64,000 bases of DNA from Nitrospira sp. (GTDB lineage Bacteria; Nitrospirota; Nitrospiria; Nitrospirales; Nitrospiraceae). Shown piece by piece: positions 42,171 to 50,432 of the stretch. Location: assembly GCA_024998565.1 (NCBI GenBank), contig JACOEM010000003.1:248001-312000 (forward strand), in the 5' to 3' direction. The notes under the pieces are model-generated. The model saw nothing but the letters and a program-made list of their open reading frames with translations, was not told the DNA's origin and did no database searches. Numbering within the stretch: position 1 is the first letter of the stretch; each line of letters starts with the position of its first letter. The position numbers were made by a program, and so were the translations under genes.

Positions 42171-42557
42171 TTACCCCTGCAATTGCGCCAGCATGGCCGC
42201 TGGGTTCCAGTAGCCCCACATCGTTTGGATTTTTCCTTCCTGGTTGATCTCGAACACATCGATGCCTTCGAAGCTCACCTGCCCGCCATTTTTGCCGGTG
42301 CCGTGCCCCGTGAACTTCACCGCGACCCGGTTGCCGGATAGGAAGACGTGGTCCTGCGTCATGGTGATCTTTTCAAAGGCTCCGAGCACCCCCGCTAGAA
42401 ATTGTCGCAATGCCGCATGGCCCTGTAGCGGTGCGGGTGCTCCCGGTTCGTAACTGGTTCCCTGCTCTGCGAAGCAGGCGACCCAGGCGTCAGGGTCCAT
42501 CTCTCCTATGGCGCTAAAATATCGGGCCACCACTGCCGGAACGTTCTCAGAGGTCAT
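42171..42557 (-). CDS. SnoaL-like / NTF2-fold protein
   Basis: 128 residues from the ATG at 42557 with AAAGGAA upstream. VPAVVARYFSAIGEMDPDAW, followed by YEPGAPAPLQGHAALRQFL and FEGIDVFEINQEGKIQTMWG, is the standard SnoaL-like polyketide cyclase/NTF2-like pattern. Such proteins are small cytoplasmic enzymes or binding proteins; substrate unknown. Stands alone. Confidence 0.82.
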   Translation of the reverse strand: MTSENVPAVVARYFSAIGEMDPDAWVACFAEQGTSYEPGAPAPLQGHAALRQFLAGVLGAFEKITMTQDHVFLSGNRVAVKFTGHGTGKNGGQVSFEGIDVFEINQEGKIQTMWGYWNPAAMLAQLQG

Positions 42558-42853
42558 GCTTGATTTTCCTTTGCTCGGATGGACTGTTGTGTGCACCGTG
42601 GTGGAAACTCTGGCCTTCAGATGAATTACGGAGGCGTAGCATCCTGTGGATTTCTCATTCCGGAAAATTTCTTCGCCGGCACAGCGACAACTTAGCCTGA
42701 GGAGCATCCTCAGGCGTAGCCCTGAAGATGATGCCTATGCTGGTGGCAACAGATCAATCTATGATTGAATTGATCGCGCGCCCCTTCGGTAAGGGCAGTG
42801 TTTCAACCGGCCATCCTCCGCGATGAACCTATCAGCAGTTACGTGAGGGCCTC

Positions 42854-43210
42854 ATGATCGTGGAAGTTGAATCGAACGACAATTGCGACACCAGCTTCTT
42901 CGCGCGCTTCAAGGAAGTCGGGCCGGCTCGACCGGTGGTTCAAGTCCGGCTGTATGAGCGAAACCCTACCGGTGAGTGGTGCTGGGTGACGGGCTGGAGC
43001 GACAATGAACAGGTTCCCACATGTCCCGCCTACGTCCAGCTGATTGAAGATTCGGGATCGGGGTTGGCGTACCTCGTGTATGGAGGGCTCTATGGTCTAC
43101 GGTTCAGGCCCATCCAAGTCGATGAGCCTTGGAGTCTCCAGAGCTCCCATCAATGGGGAGAGGCGTATCTGTCCCTCGCCGATGTCCGTGATGTGCGTTA
43201 CGCCGGCTAG
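42854..43210 (+). CDS. Hypothetical protein, 118 aa
   Basis: Starts MIVEVESNDNCDTSFFARF; contains VQVRLYERNPTGEWCWVTGW and LAYLVYGGLYGLRFRP. Likely a small beta-rich cytoplasmic protein without membrane segments. No family recognised. Its TAG is immediately followed by repeat R7. Confidence 0.58.
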   Translation: MIVEVESNDNCDTSFFARFKEVGPARPVVQVRLYERNPTGEWCWVTGWSDNEQVPTCPAYVQLIEDSGSGLAYLVYGGLYGLRFRPIQVDEPWSLQSSHQWGEAYLSLADVRDVRYAG

Positions 43211-43399
43211 CAGGCTGTTGACAAAGGCCGCCAGCGGCGTTCTCGCAAGACACTGCCGCCTCACCGGCTCGGCGGCGTTCACAAACGTGACGCGCGTTAC
43301 TCCGCGCGTCGTGAACCTCAGAGGCTCACCGTACGGCACGAGTACGATTCGCCTCTTCGCTTGCTGCGGCCTTGCCGGACCGCCTTTCTCAACAGCCTG
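43211..43399 (+). repeat. Structured palindromic repeat, copy R7 (long form)
   Basis: 189 bp starting at the base after a stop codon. Its termini CAGGCTGTTGA ... TCAACAGCCTG are perfectly complementary although they differ from R5 at several positions. The insert hairpin is GTTCAC ... GTGAAC around ACGCGCG ... CGCGCGT, compensatorily different from R6. The GTAC central hairpin is kept. Confidence 0.87.
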
Positions 43400-43771
43400 C
43401 GGCGGATTCTGCGAACGTCTGTAACTAGGCTGGTCCCCACATTTCGGCTCTGAGTATGTAGTTTGTCAACGCACTGCTAGCGGTCTTTGCACACAGGGAG
43501 CTGATCCGGTCCCGGCGGCATACTCCTGTTCCCATTCACGACTCGGGCGTGCTTATTCTATTGCACGTTGCGATATTCGATGGGTTTCTCCCCATCGGCC
43601 AGCTCCGTTCTGAGCCCTACCAGCCAAATATTTTCGCTGTGCTTGACCTCCATCGCCGGATAGGGAGTATGATGGCGCATCCTGCAATCTGCGGATGTCG
43701 CTCTACTGAATGAGGGTTCTCTGCCTCCTAGAAGAGCGATTGCCGACACGCCTTCGCTTCAGGAGGCTGCG
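43400..43771. other. Gap without a supported gene
   Basis: About 370 bases before the tandem Usp gene. A minus-strand frame of 63 codons (43558-43749) has no family match and no ribosome-binding site. The usp promoter should be here, but I see no clear boxes. Confidence 0.45.
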
Positions 43772-44629
43772 ATGCGCACCGTCGTTGCCGTCGACTGGTC
43801 CGAGCAGTCTTTCAACGCCGTCAAGGTCGTCTGCCGTCTCTTCACTCATGAAGCATTGACCCTCATCCACGCGGTGGACCTCCGGCCGTTCGAAAACCCG
43901 CTCTTTGCGCAACCGCTCGGCCGTAACAGCGCTGGAGCATTGCGCGAGGGAATGGTGGCAGCAGGAGAGCGCCTGCTTGATCAAACCGGGGCATTGGTGC
44001 CGGTCACGGTTCCTTCCATCCAGCGAGTCTATAAGATCGGGAACCCGGCGCCGGTTGTGCTGGAGGCGATTCGTTCGACTCATGCCGACTTGGTTGCGGT
44101 CGGATCACGGGGGCGTGGACGCCTTGCGGAATTGGTCTTGGGCAGCGTCTCGCATCGGGTGGTTTTGCATGCCCCCTGCTCGGCCTTGCTGGTCAGAGAC
44201 GACCCGGGGAGCATTCGACGGGTGTTGCTCACCGTGGAAGGGTATGAGGATTCACTCCGGCTGCGTACCTGGTTGAGCACTCACCGGTTCAGCCGGCCGA
44301 TCGAACTGTCGCTCTTGACCGTCGTGCCGACCATTCCCATCGGCGATTCGACGATGGACTTTCGATACGACAAATGGACGGCTGAAATGGATCAGTATGC
44401 CCGGCAGCTTGTGGACGAAACGGCGGCAGCCTTGCGAACCATGTATTCCGGCGTCACCGCGCAAGTCGAGCATGGTGATCCGGCGCATTGCATTATCAAC
44501 GCGGCAGGCCATGCCGATCTTGTGATTGTCGGCTCGCATGGTTGGAAAGGCCTCGAACACTTTCTGCTCGGCAGCGTGTCACATGCGGTCTTGCACAAAG
44601 TGACCTGCCCCATCCTGATCCTTCGATGA
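43772..44629 (+). CDS. Tandem universal stress protein (two Usp domains)
   Basis: 285 residues. Domain 1 (1-145) opens MRTVVAVDWSEQSFNAVKVV and ends with the ATP-type loop GSRGRGRLAELVLGSVSHRV; domain 2 (150-285) ends GSHGWKGLEHFLLGSVSHAV followed by CPILILR. Both have the G-2x-G-9x-G(S) pattern of ATP-binding Usp proteins. GGAGG precedes the ATG. Followed by a CBS-pair gene; Usp and CBS proteins are common partners in energy-sensing stress loci. Confidence 0.92.
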   Translation: MRTVVAVDWSEQSFNAVKVVCRLFTHEALTLIHAVDLRPFENPLFAQPLGRNSAGALREGMVAAGERLLDQTGALVPVTVPSIQRVYKIGNPAPVVLEAIRSTHADLVAVGSRGRGRLAELVLGSVSHRVVLHAPCSALLVRDDPGSIRRVLLTVEGYEDSLRLRTWLSTHRFSRPIELSLLTVVPTIPIGDSTMDFRYDKWTAEMDQYARQLVDETAAALRTMYSGVTAQVEHGDPAHCIINAAGHADLVIVGSHGWKGLEHFLLGSVSHAVLHKVTCPILILR

Positions 44630-44736
44630 AGGAGGTTCTGACTCCGGTTTCGATGGGCGTCGGCGTTACGCGGGCCCTGTCCCTGGCGTAAAGGACAGGC
44701 TCCCTCCACCTTGCATCCAACGGAAAGGAGGCGGCG

Positions 44737-45159
44737 ATGGCGTGGAATATTGCCTCGAAAATTGTTCACAGGGTGGTGACGATCGACGAGAATCATACCG
44801 TGCTCGATGCCGCGACGCTGATGGCCGAGGAATTCGTCGGATCGGCGCTCATCACCAGTTCCTCCAAGATCACCGGCGTTTTCACGGAGCGAGACTTGAT
44901 GATGCGCGTCGTCGGTCGGAAGCGAGATCCTGAGAAGGTAAAGATCAAGGATGTGATGACGAAAAACATGGTCACCGTGAGCCCGAAGGATACTGCGAAC
45001 CATTGTTTGAATCTGATGAAGGAACATCGCTGTCGCCACCTCTTGGTGTTCGACAACGAGGAGTTTATCGGGATTGTCTCGCTCCGGGATATGGTTGCGC
45101 TGCTGATGGAGGAAAAGGAGGCGCTCATCGCCTATCTCCACCAATACATCAGTTCATGA
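44737..45159 (+). CDS. CBS-pair domain protein
   Basis: 140 residues, two CBS repeats: TIDENHTVLDAATLMAEEFV then ITGVFTERDLMMRVVGRKRD, and MTKNMVTVSPKDTANHCLNL then FIGIVSLRDMVALLMEEKEA. CBS pairs bind adenosyl nucleotides and serve as regulatory sensors. AAAGGAGG lies before the ATG. Same direction as the tandem Usp gene, 107 bp downstream. Confidence 0.93.
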   Translation: MAWNIASKIVHRVVTIDENHTVLDAATLMAEEFVGSALITSSSKITGVFTERDLMMRVVGRKRDPEKVKIKDVMTKNMVTVSPKDTANHCLNLMKEHRCRHLLVFDNEEFIGIVSLRDMVALLMEEKEALIAYLHQYISS

Positions 45160-45195
45160 AGACTGCGACGGTCGGTTCGGCAGAGGGGAGGGCTT

Positions 45196-45221
45196 TCGGG
45201 CCTCTGCTGTCAGAGGCCCGA
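45196..45221. terminator. Candidate two-way terminator hairpin
   Basis: TCGGGCCTCTG CTGT CAGAGGCCCGA is a perfect 11-bp stem with a 4-base loop placed between the convergent CBS and zinc-ribbon genes. There is no T-tract on either side, so intrinsic termination is uncertain. Confidence 0.55.
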
Positions 45222-45240
45222 GGGGACCGGTGTTGTGTCG

Positions 45241-45987
45241 TCAGAAGGGTTTCCCGGCTCTGGCATCGAGTTCATGTTGAAGCAGATCCCGATGCGCCTC
45301 TTGGAGTAAGCTGGGAATCAGGACGGCCATGAAGGCGCTCCCATGGCCTTGATGATCGGGCCGATTCCTACTTTCCCTGTCGAGCAGGTCTCCGAGTTCA
45401 CCCCACTGGTCGAGGTCAGCATAATTCCTGTGATCGACCGCCCTCAGGATAGGCAGAAACGTCTCGGTGATGATGTTTCGAGCATCTTCCGACAGCGGTT
45501 GGAGCCAGCCCTCACGCAGACCCACGGCATGATAGATCCTGGTGATCTGCCGCTCCTTTGGTCCGCTGTTGTCGATACCAAGCTCTTCGCAAATCTCCGT
45601 GAGAATCTTCTCGTCATATCGGTTCAGGTACCAGATGGTCTGGCGAGGAAGACTTTCGGCCGGCAGTACCAGCGAATCCGCTTGTTGTCGCACACGAGTG
45701 AGTTTCTCCTGCATCGTTCCCGTTGATGGACGCCCGAGTGCTTGCAGCCATCCGGATAGTTCCCTGGCCATGGAAAAATTCACATAACAATCGATCAGCC
45801 GTGCCTTCAAGGCTTCATGGTCGAGGGGCGCCGGAGCCGTTCGTTGGTTCAACTCGTCCCCGCACCCGGCCGCTTGCAAGGCTGCTTCATCGAACGCCGG
45901 ATCCTCCGGCAATGTCACGTGCACCCCGCAGGCGGGACAAAAGCGGGCCCGCAACGGGAGCGCAGTCTCACAACTGGTGCAGTTCAT
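45241..45987 (-). CDS. Zinc-ribbon protein with SAP-like helical region
   Basis: 248 residues from the ATG at 45987 with CGGAGG upstream. Residues 1-25 form a double CxxC zinc ribbon (CTSCETALPLRARFCPACG). The rest is helical; ILTEICEELGIDNSGPKERQ resembles a SAP-type nucleic-acid-binding helix pair, and an earlier segment (ARELSGWLQALGRPSTG) may be a second copy. Function unknown; nucleic-acid binding is an inference. Confidence 0.62.
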   Translation of the reverse strand: MNCTSCETALPLRARFCPACGVHVTLPEDPAFDEAALQAAGCGDELNQRTAPAPLDHEALKARLIDCYVNFSMARELSGWLQALGRPSTGTMQEKLTRVRQQADSLVLPAESLPRQTIWYLNRYDEKILTEICEELGIDNSGPKERQITRIYHAVGLREGWLQPLSEDARNIITETFLPILRAVDHRNYADLDQWGELGDLLDRESRNRPDHQGHGSAFMAVLIPSLLQEAHRDLLQHELDARAGKPF

Positions 45988-46049
45988 GGTAGCCTCCGAG
46001 GCGCGCCTAACGCTCATGCTTCAGGACGATAGTTGCGCCTGTCACAAGA

Positions 46050-46607
46050 TTATCCCAGGACCCAGAGCGCGACTCCGGACAGGTCCCGCACCAGGCGGTC
46101 GGTGATGCGGCTGCTGAAGAGTCGCTTGGTTCCCGTCGGCCCGTGTCGGGTCACCACGACGGTGCCATATCCTCCGGCCCTGGCTTCATCCATGATGCTG
46201 TCGGCGATATCGCGTTCATGTCCCAACTTGAGCGTGACACGGTCGAGAGGAAATCCGGTCTGCCCGAGTCGTTCCATCGCCGTCACCAGGATGGGATATT
46301 CGATGACGCCTTCAGTACGTATCCATTCTTCCTGGTCCTTGCGGAGTTGTTCGCCGAGATGGTGTTCAGTCTCAGGGTTCTCCGAGCCGCCGTGCTCCAT
46401 CAGTTCCCGGGGCATGGGGTTCAGCACATGAAACAATGTCACGTTCACGTCCTGAATGTCCCGGAGCAGCGCGCCGACATAGTGCAGGGCGCGGGCGGAC
46501 TCGTCCGAGTCATCGACAGCGATGAGAATGGTTTTGGCGGAGGCGTGGCTGTTGAGCGCCTGGTCCGTTGTGAAGAGGGATTGGTCACCCGTTGTCTTGG
46601 TCGTCAT
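46050..46607 (-). CDS. Universal stress protein, single domain
   Basis: 185 residues. After ~24 leader residues the Usp fold starts (KTILIAVDDSDESARALHYV), with LFHVLNPMPRELMEHG and the end GGYGTVVVTRHGPTGTKRLF. The ATP-loop consensus is loosely kept (RHGPTGTKRLFSSRITDRLV). Reverse strand to the tandem Usp gene 1.4 kb away, so this is a stress locus with two Usp types. Confidence 0.88.
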   Translation of the reverse strand: MTTKTTGDQSLFTTDQALNSHASAKTILIAVDDSDESARALHYVGALLRDIQDVNVTLFHVLNPMPRELMEHGGSENPETEHHLGEQLRKDQEEWIRTEGVIEYPILVTAMERLGQTGFPLDRVTLKLGHERDIADSIMDEARAGGYGTVVVTRHGPTGTKRLFSSRITDRLVRDLSGVALWVLG

Positions 46608-46898
46608 AGTATCACCATGCGCGAACGAAATTAGACTGCCTCAGAGTGCATCCGAGGAGTTCAGGTCAGGTGATTGGGGTTTGGCGATGATCCGGTGGAG
46701 TGAGGTCTTCCATGACGACCCCTCTTGTTATGGCGCGGGTGATCGTGGACGGTGGCGAAGTGGGTATGCTCCGTCATGGGCTACGACCTGCCGCGACGAA
46801 ACAAACACTAGCCTATGCTTCTGCGGAGGACAAATCAATGTGGGAGGAACGGCAGATCAGGCGCTCTTCGAGAGAGCTGAAATGAGTGGAGGCGGGCA
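46608..46898. other. Gap without a supported gene
   Basis: Upstream region of the single Usp gene; short plus-strand frames here have no recognisable product. Likely contains the usp promoter on the minus strand. Confidence 0.4.
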
Positions 46899-46930
46899 CT
46901 CCATGAAGCCGATCACCCGGCTTCATGGAG
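46899..46930. other. 13-bp perfect stem-loop H1
   Basis: CTCCATGAAGCCG (46899-46911) pairs fully with CGGCTTCATGGAG (46918-46930). It lies 18 bp past the stop of the 46949-47545 gene. A closely related hairpin H2 follows the paralogous gene. No T-run, so its nature (RNA stabiliser, non-classical terminator or repeat) is open. Confidence 0.65.
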
Positions 46931-46948
46931 CTGCACTGCTGGTTGGGA

Positions 46949-47545
46949 TCAGCCCTTCGTTTTCGCGCTACGGGTTTTCACAGCCTTGGCGGATTTTCCA
47001 CGAGAGACGGAGCCGGCCGGCGTGATTCGATCGCGCACCAGATAGGAGGCGATTTCAGGCGTTCGCTTGCCAGCGTTTCCAGCCGGATTGGTGTCCGCGT
47101 AGGATCCGCCGGGATTGTTCTTGAAAAGCCAGAGCTGTCCGACGCTCATGGGGGTGATGGGAGTCGGGACGCCCGCTCCTCGAAACTTCATCATGCCCTG
47201 TGTCTGGACCAGGACGGAACCGCTGGTGACCGATGGATACAGCGTTGTGCCGCCCATGAGTTCGATGAGGGTTTCCATCGCCACGTGATTGCTTTGAGGG
47301 AAGGGCACCACTTGGGTGACGCCGTACTTTGTGATGCCTGCATGCTGCCACAGCAGTCCGATTTCCTGGCCGGTGGCATAACGAAAGCCATAGGTGGTGG
47401 TGTACCCTCCGGCGCCACCCAGCACCTCCAGGTAGGACAGATTCGCCGTCGCATTCAGGCTCAACCATTCAAGGTTGGTTTCGGTGTCGAGCGTCACCAG
47501 ATGGTCGCCGGTTGCGGGAACAAGATTCTGTTGAACGAGAGCCAT
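46949..47545 (-). CDS. Repeat-family protein with DTxTNLEWLSL motif (paralogue 1)
   Basis: 198 residues. The sequence LDTETNLEWLSLNATANLSY and the GGAGGYTTTYGFRYATGQEI segment resemble the 'treated-as-secreted' domain seen in many PEP-CTERM/exosortase-associated proteins (TGLEWLDL...), although no signal peptide or PEP anchor is present here. The C-terminus after ASYLVRD is Lys/Arg-rich (SRGKSAKAVKTRSAKTKG), unlike paralogue 2. About 45% alike to 48048-48605 by eye. GGAGG precedes the ATG. Function unknown. Confidence 0.7.
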   Translation of the reverse strand: MALVQQNLVPATGDHLVTLDTETNLEWLSLNATANLSYLEVLGGAGGYTTTYGFRYATGQEIGLLWQHAGITKYGVTQVVPFPQSNHVAMETLIELMGGTTLYPSVTSGSVLVQTQGMMKFRGAGVPTPITPMSVGQLWLFKNNPGGSYADTNPAGNAGKRTPEIASYLVRDRITPAGSVSRGKSAKAVKTRSAKTKG

Positions 47546-47785
47546 GTCGGTACCTCCTGCGGATGGTGGTGGAGTGGGCGATTGCGCGAGGTCTATCGTC
47601 AGGGGCTATGCGATATATATGCCAGATCGTCACAATGCCATCATTTCCTGACTCTGTGACCAGTCCGAATGAGACACGTGGCTCCGGCGGCCGGACCAGG
47701 GGCGCAGCAAGAACGCGCCTGCTAAGTACAGAGAATCGTGAACGACACGTATCGGGAGAGATACAGCGGGGGAATCTGTTTGGAT

Positions 47786-47914
47786 ACGATTTCGTTCCGG
47801 CACCTGTTCAGGCTGGCTGCGGAGCATGGCTGTTTGACCAACCCATCGAATGACCGCTGCGTCGTGCCGGCTCTTCTTCACTGCGGTGGTGAATTGTTCT
47901 GCCGGGATGCCGGC
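47786..47914 (-). pseudogene. Remnant of a DUF5069 gene
   Basis: Reverse-strand translation of these 43 codons (AGIPAEQFTTAVKKSRHDAA, then VIRWVGQTAM) aligns with residues ~53-95 of the intact DUF5069 protein at 48680-49111 (AGITAAQFTAAVKQHPNDEG, then VIRWFRGIAT). Upstream codons are replaced by hairpin H2 and downstream similarity stops. It sits between the two paralogous genes, as expected if a DUF5069-plus-neighbour unit was duplicated and one copy decayed. Confidence 0.75.
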
Positions 47915-47950
47915 GCTCCATGAAGCTGATTCACTCGGGCTTCATGGAGC
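47915..47950. other. 12-bp perfect stem-loop H2
   Basis: GCTCCATGAAGC (47915-47926) pairs fully with GCTTCATGGAGC (47939-47950). The stem words match H1. It lies 98 bp past the stop of paralogue 2 and abuts the DUF5069 remnant. Confidence 0.65.
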
Positions 47951-48047
47951 TGGCAGGATTGCTGTCGATGAAACGGCCTTCTCTGCGTCATGGGCTTCCT
48001 CCCTGATGCGCAGAGTTGCCATGAAACAACGAGTCGATGGCCGCGCC

Positions 48048-48605
48048 TTACTTTTCGCCTACCCGAAGGTTACGGGGAGGAGTAGGGGCCACGTGATTGC
48101 GTACCAGATACGATGCCAGCGAAGAACTCCGGTAGTCGTCGGGCGTCACTCCTTGAGGTACATTGGGAAAAATATCCGTGGTTGCGTACGACCCACCAGG
48201 GTTGTTGGTGAAGAACCAGAGTTGTCCCACCCCCGGATGGCCGGGTGCCGGTGGAACCATGAAGATTCCTTGCGTCTGGATCGTGCCGGTTGTCGGATAA
48301 CTCGTCGCGCCGCCCATCCAGTCGATGAGCGTTTGTATTCCCGCGGAGTTGCTATCGGGCACTGGGACAGGCTGGTTGGGGGCAAACCTTGTGATTCCGG
48401 CATGGTTCCACAGCGCCTGGAGCTCAGCGCCGTTGGCGTAACGAAAACCGTGGGTGGTGGCATAGCCCCCGGCGCCGTTCCGCACGTCTGAAATGGAAAG
48501 ATTCACGGTCTTCGTGAGGCTCAACCATTCGAGGTTGGTATCGGTGTCGAACGTAATGAGCGAGTCACCGCTTGCAGGAACAAGATCCTGTTGTAACAAG
48601 GCCAT
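48048..48605 (-). CDS. Repeat-family protein with DTDTNLEWLSL motif (paralogue 2)
   Basis: 185 residues. FDTDTNLEWLSLTKTVNLSI, GAGGYATTHGFRYANGAELQ and GVGQLWFFTNNPGGSYATTD parallel paralogue 1 along the whole length, but the C-terminus is short. The domain resembles one common among exosortase-system proteins; no export signal is visible. It follows the DUF5069 gene after 74 bp in the same direction. Confidence 0.7.
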   Translation of the reverse strand: MALLQQDLVPASGDSLITFDTDTNLEWLSLTKTVNLSISDVRNGAGGYATTHGFRYANGAELQALWNHAGITRFAPNQPVPVPDSNSAGIQTLIDWMGGATSYPTTGTIQTQGIFMVPPAPGHPGVGQLWFFTNNPGGSYATTDIFPNVPQGVTPDDYRSSSLASYLVRNHVAPTPPRNLRVGEK

Positions 48606-48679
48606 GGTGTGTCTCCTATGAAAATGTCGGACGCGTCTGTTCCCGACGCGCAGGCGGAGCCGATGTCAACCATTAACCC

Positions 48680-49111
48680 CTAGGCTCTTCGTGGGACCGT
48701 CCGTCCTTCTTCAAGGTCCTGGAGGTCGGCCCAACTGGTGAGGTCGGTACGGGAGGGATCCACGGCGTCCCGATACTTATTAAATGAAGCCTGCTTCTCC
48801 GGCGTGGTGGGCCCCCGACTCAACATCATCCGGTTCCACTCATCCAGCTCGGTTTGGGCGTGCGGCGTGGCTATCCCGCGAAACCATCGGATGACGCCTT
48901 CGTCATTCGGGTGTTGCTTCACGGCTGCGGTGAACTGCGCCGCGGTGATGCCGGCGAATGCCATGAGCCGGTCATCCATGGGGCAGGGGTAGATATATTC
49001 GCCTTCGGTTCCCGCGAGCACGGCGCGGCACTTATCGATCATGCGCGCGAGGTGCACATATCCTTCCAGTGTGACGCGCATGCTGCGCGGGAACGTCGTG
49101 CGCAAATCCAT
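48680..49111 (-). CDS. DUF5069 family protein
   Basis: 143 residues. Matches DUF5069 by MRVTLEGYVHLARMIDKCRA, YIYPCPMDDRLMAFAGITA and VIRWFRGIATPH. The family is small, cytoplasmic and uncharacterised. The start ATG shares one base with the stop of the DUF3386 gene (TGATG), so translation is probably coupled. Confidence 0.85.
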   Translation of the reverse strand: MDLRTTFPRSMRVTLEGYVHLARMIDKCRAVLAGTEGEYIYPCPMDDRLMAFAGITAAQFTAAVKQHPNDEGVIRWFRGIATPHAQTELDEWNRMMLSRGPTTPEKQASFNKYRDAVDPSRTDLTSWADLQDLEEGRTVPRRA

Positions 49112-49788
49112 CAGGCCAGCAACTTGTGGTTGGTGAACGTCAGGGTCCGAACCAGCACCGCCCCGTTTTCGTACGAGATGATCCGGCGTGTGGCCGGCAG
49201 ATCCGAGCTACCGACCCGGACATGGGTGTCGGTAAAGCTCTCGACGTTGCGCAGCTTGGCGTCCTGCGGCGCGAAATAATACACCGTGTACTTGGTGGTC
49301 AGCTGCTTCTGGTCCTGGGTGGTGCTGCTTTCTTCCACGTTGATGGTGAACGCCACATGGGGCATCTTCCGGTTGATCTGCGTGATGCGGTTATCTTTGA
49401 TTCGGTAGAAAGACTGCATGCCGTCGCCGTGGATGTCTAACCGACGGCCGAGCGGGTGGTCTTCGCCGGCTTCCATGGTGAGGCGGTGTTTGCCGTCCGA
49501 TTCCTCGAACTTGCGGGGCGCGCGGTGCACGGCGATCATGCCGATCTGTTCCTGGGCCCACTTCTGAATGGTTTCGTCCGGCAACTGCACCGTGACCTCA
49601 CGCGGTCCCTTGACCACCACGGTTCCACGCACCTGCTGGCCGTTGGTATTCACCGTAAGGTCGGCCGAAAATCCTCGAAAATCAGGCTGCCATCTGGCCG
49701 TGCTCTCGAAGGCCCGTTGGAGCAGGGCGCGGGCTTGGGGGTCGTCGGCTACGGTGGTTTGTGTATCGATCGCTGCAGTATGTTCCAT
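49111..49788 (-). CDS. DUF3386 family protein
   Basis: 225 residues, no signal peptide. Beta-rich domain with DFRGFSADLTVNTNGQQVRG, VTVQLPDETIQKWAQEQIGM and YTVYYFAPQDAKLRNVESFT, as in the DUF3386 proteins of cyanobacteria and others. AAAGGAGCACC precedes the ATG. First gene of the pair with DUF5069. Function unknown. Confidence 0.8.
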   Translation of the reverse strand: MEHTAAIDTQTTVADDPQARALLQRAFESTARWQPDFRGFSADLTVNTNGQQVRGTVVVKGPREVTVQLPDETIQKWAQEQIGMIAVHRAPRKFEESDGKHRLTMEAGEDHPLGRRLDIHGDGMQSFYRIKDNRITQINRKMPHVAFTINVEESSTTQDQKQLTTKYTVYYFAPQDAKLRNVESFTDTHVRVGSSDLPATRRIISYENGAVLVRTLTFTNHKLLA

Positions 49789-50035
49789 CAGGTGCTCCTT
49801 TGTGTCGTGGTGAAGGCTAAAAGCTGATTATAGAGACCTCAATCCCCCCTCTACAACCCGAGGCCTGATCGGTGGACCGGATCGGCTCGAACAGGCCAGG
49901 GCGCGATATTTTCTCCCGGATGACCGATGTTTGTGTAGTACTGGCTAGGCCGAATCTGTTATACTGCGGGGCATTTCATCCGGCAATTTGGCGTATTTGG
50001 GCAGTGAGTTTCGGGCATCCTTTGAAAGGAGCGCT

Positions 50036-50383
50036 ATGGAGCGGCGAGCAGCGTCTCATACTGAAGAAGAAGAAATGAATCAACGGCGGCGGCTTCTGGG
50101 ACTGGCGCGCAAGGGCGACCCCAAGGCCATCAGCAAGCTGTTCGAGTTGTACCAGGTGCGTGTTCTGAACGGCGACATGCTCAGCAAACTCAATAAATCC
50201 TACTATAAAGCGGCGGCTGCGCAGGAACAAAAGGCCAGTCAGGCGAGCAGCAAACCGGCGAAGGTGGCCAAGGGTGCGCATGGCAGCGCCAAGAGCAGTC
50301 CGAAGCCCTCCACATCCCAGCCTGTAGCAGCCGGCAAGCCCACAACCACCAAGGCAACAGGGGCAAAGAAACGAGCCAAGTAA
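50036..50383 (+). CDS. Small basic protein with Lys/Ala/Ser-rich tail
   Basis: 115 residues from the ATG at 50036 with AAAGGAGC before it. Residues 15-50 (RRRLLGLARKGDPKAISKLF, then ELYQVRVLN) form a compact helical region; the last 60 are low-complexity, rich in K, A, S, T and P, ending GAKKRAK, like histone-H1-type or nucleic-acid-binding tails. A TATACT box at 49963 may be its -10. Family not recognised. Confidence 0.65.
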   Translation: MERRAASHTEEEEMNQRRRLLGLARKGDPKAISKLFELYQVRVLNGDMLSKLNKSYYKAAAAQEQKASQASSKPAKVAKGAHGSAKSSPKPSTSQPVAAGKPTTTKATGAKKRAK

Positions 50384-50432
50384 AGTCGGTCTGCGTCGAG
50401 ATCATCGGCGCAGACCAGCCCCGTTCCCTTCT

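Noticed and set aside
43558-43749. 63-codon minus-strand frame
   Set aside because: No ribosome-binding site, no recognisable family, and it lies in the upstream region of the tandem Usp gene.
46949-48605. Phage tail-collar genes
   Set aside because: The Gly-rich, aromatic look first suggested tail fibres, but there are no phage structural neighbours and the TNLEWLSL pattern fits a secreted-protein domain better.
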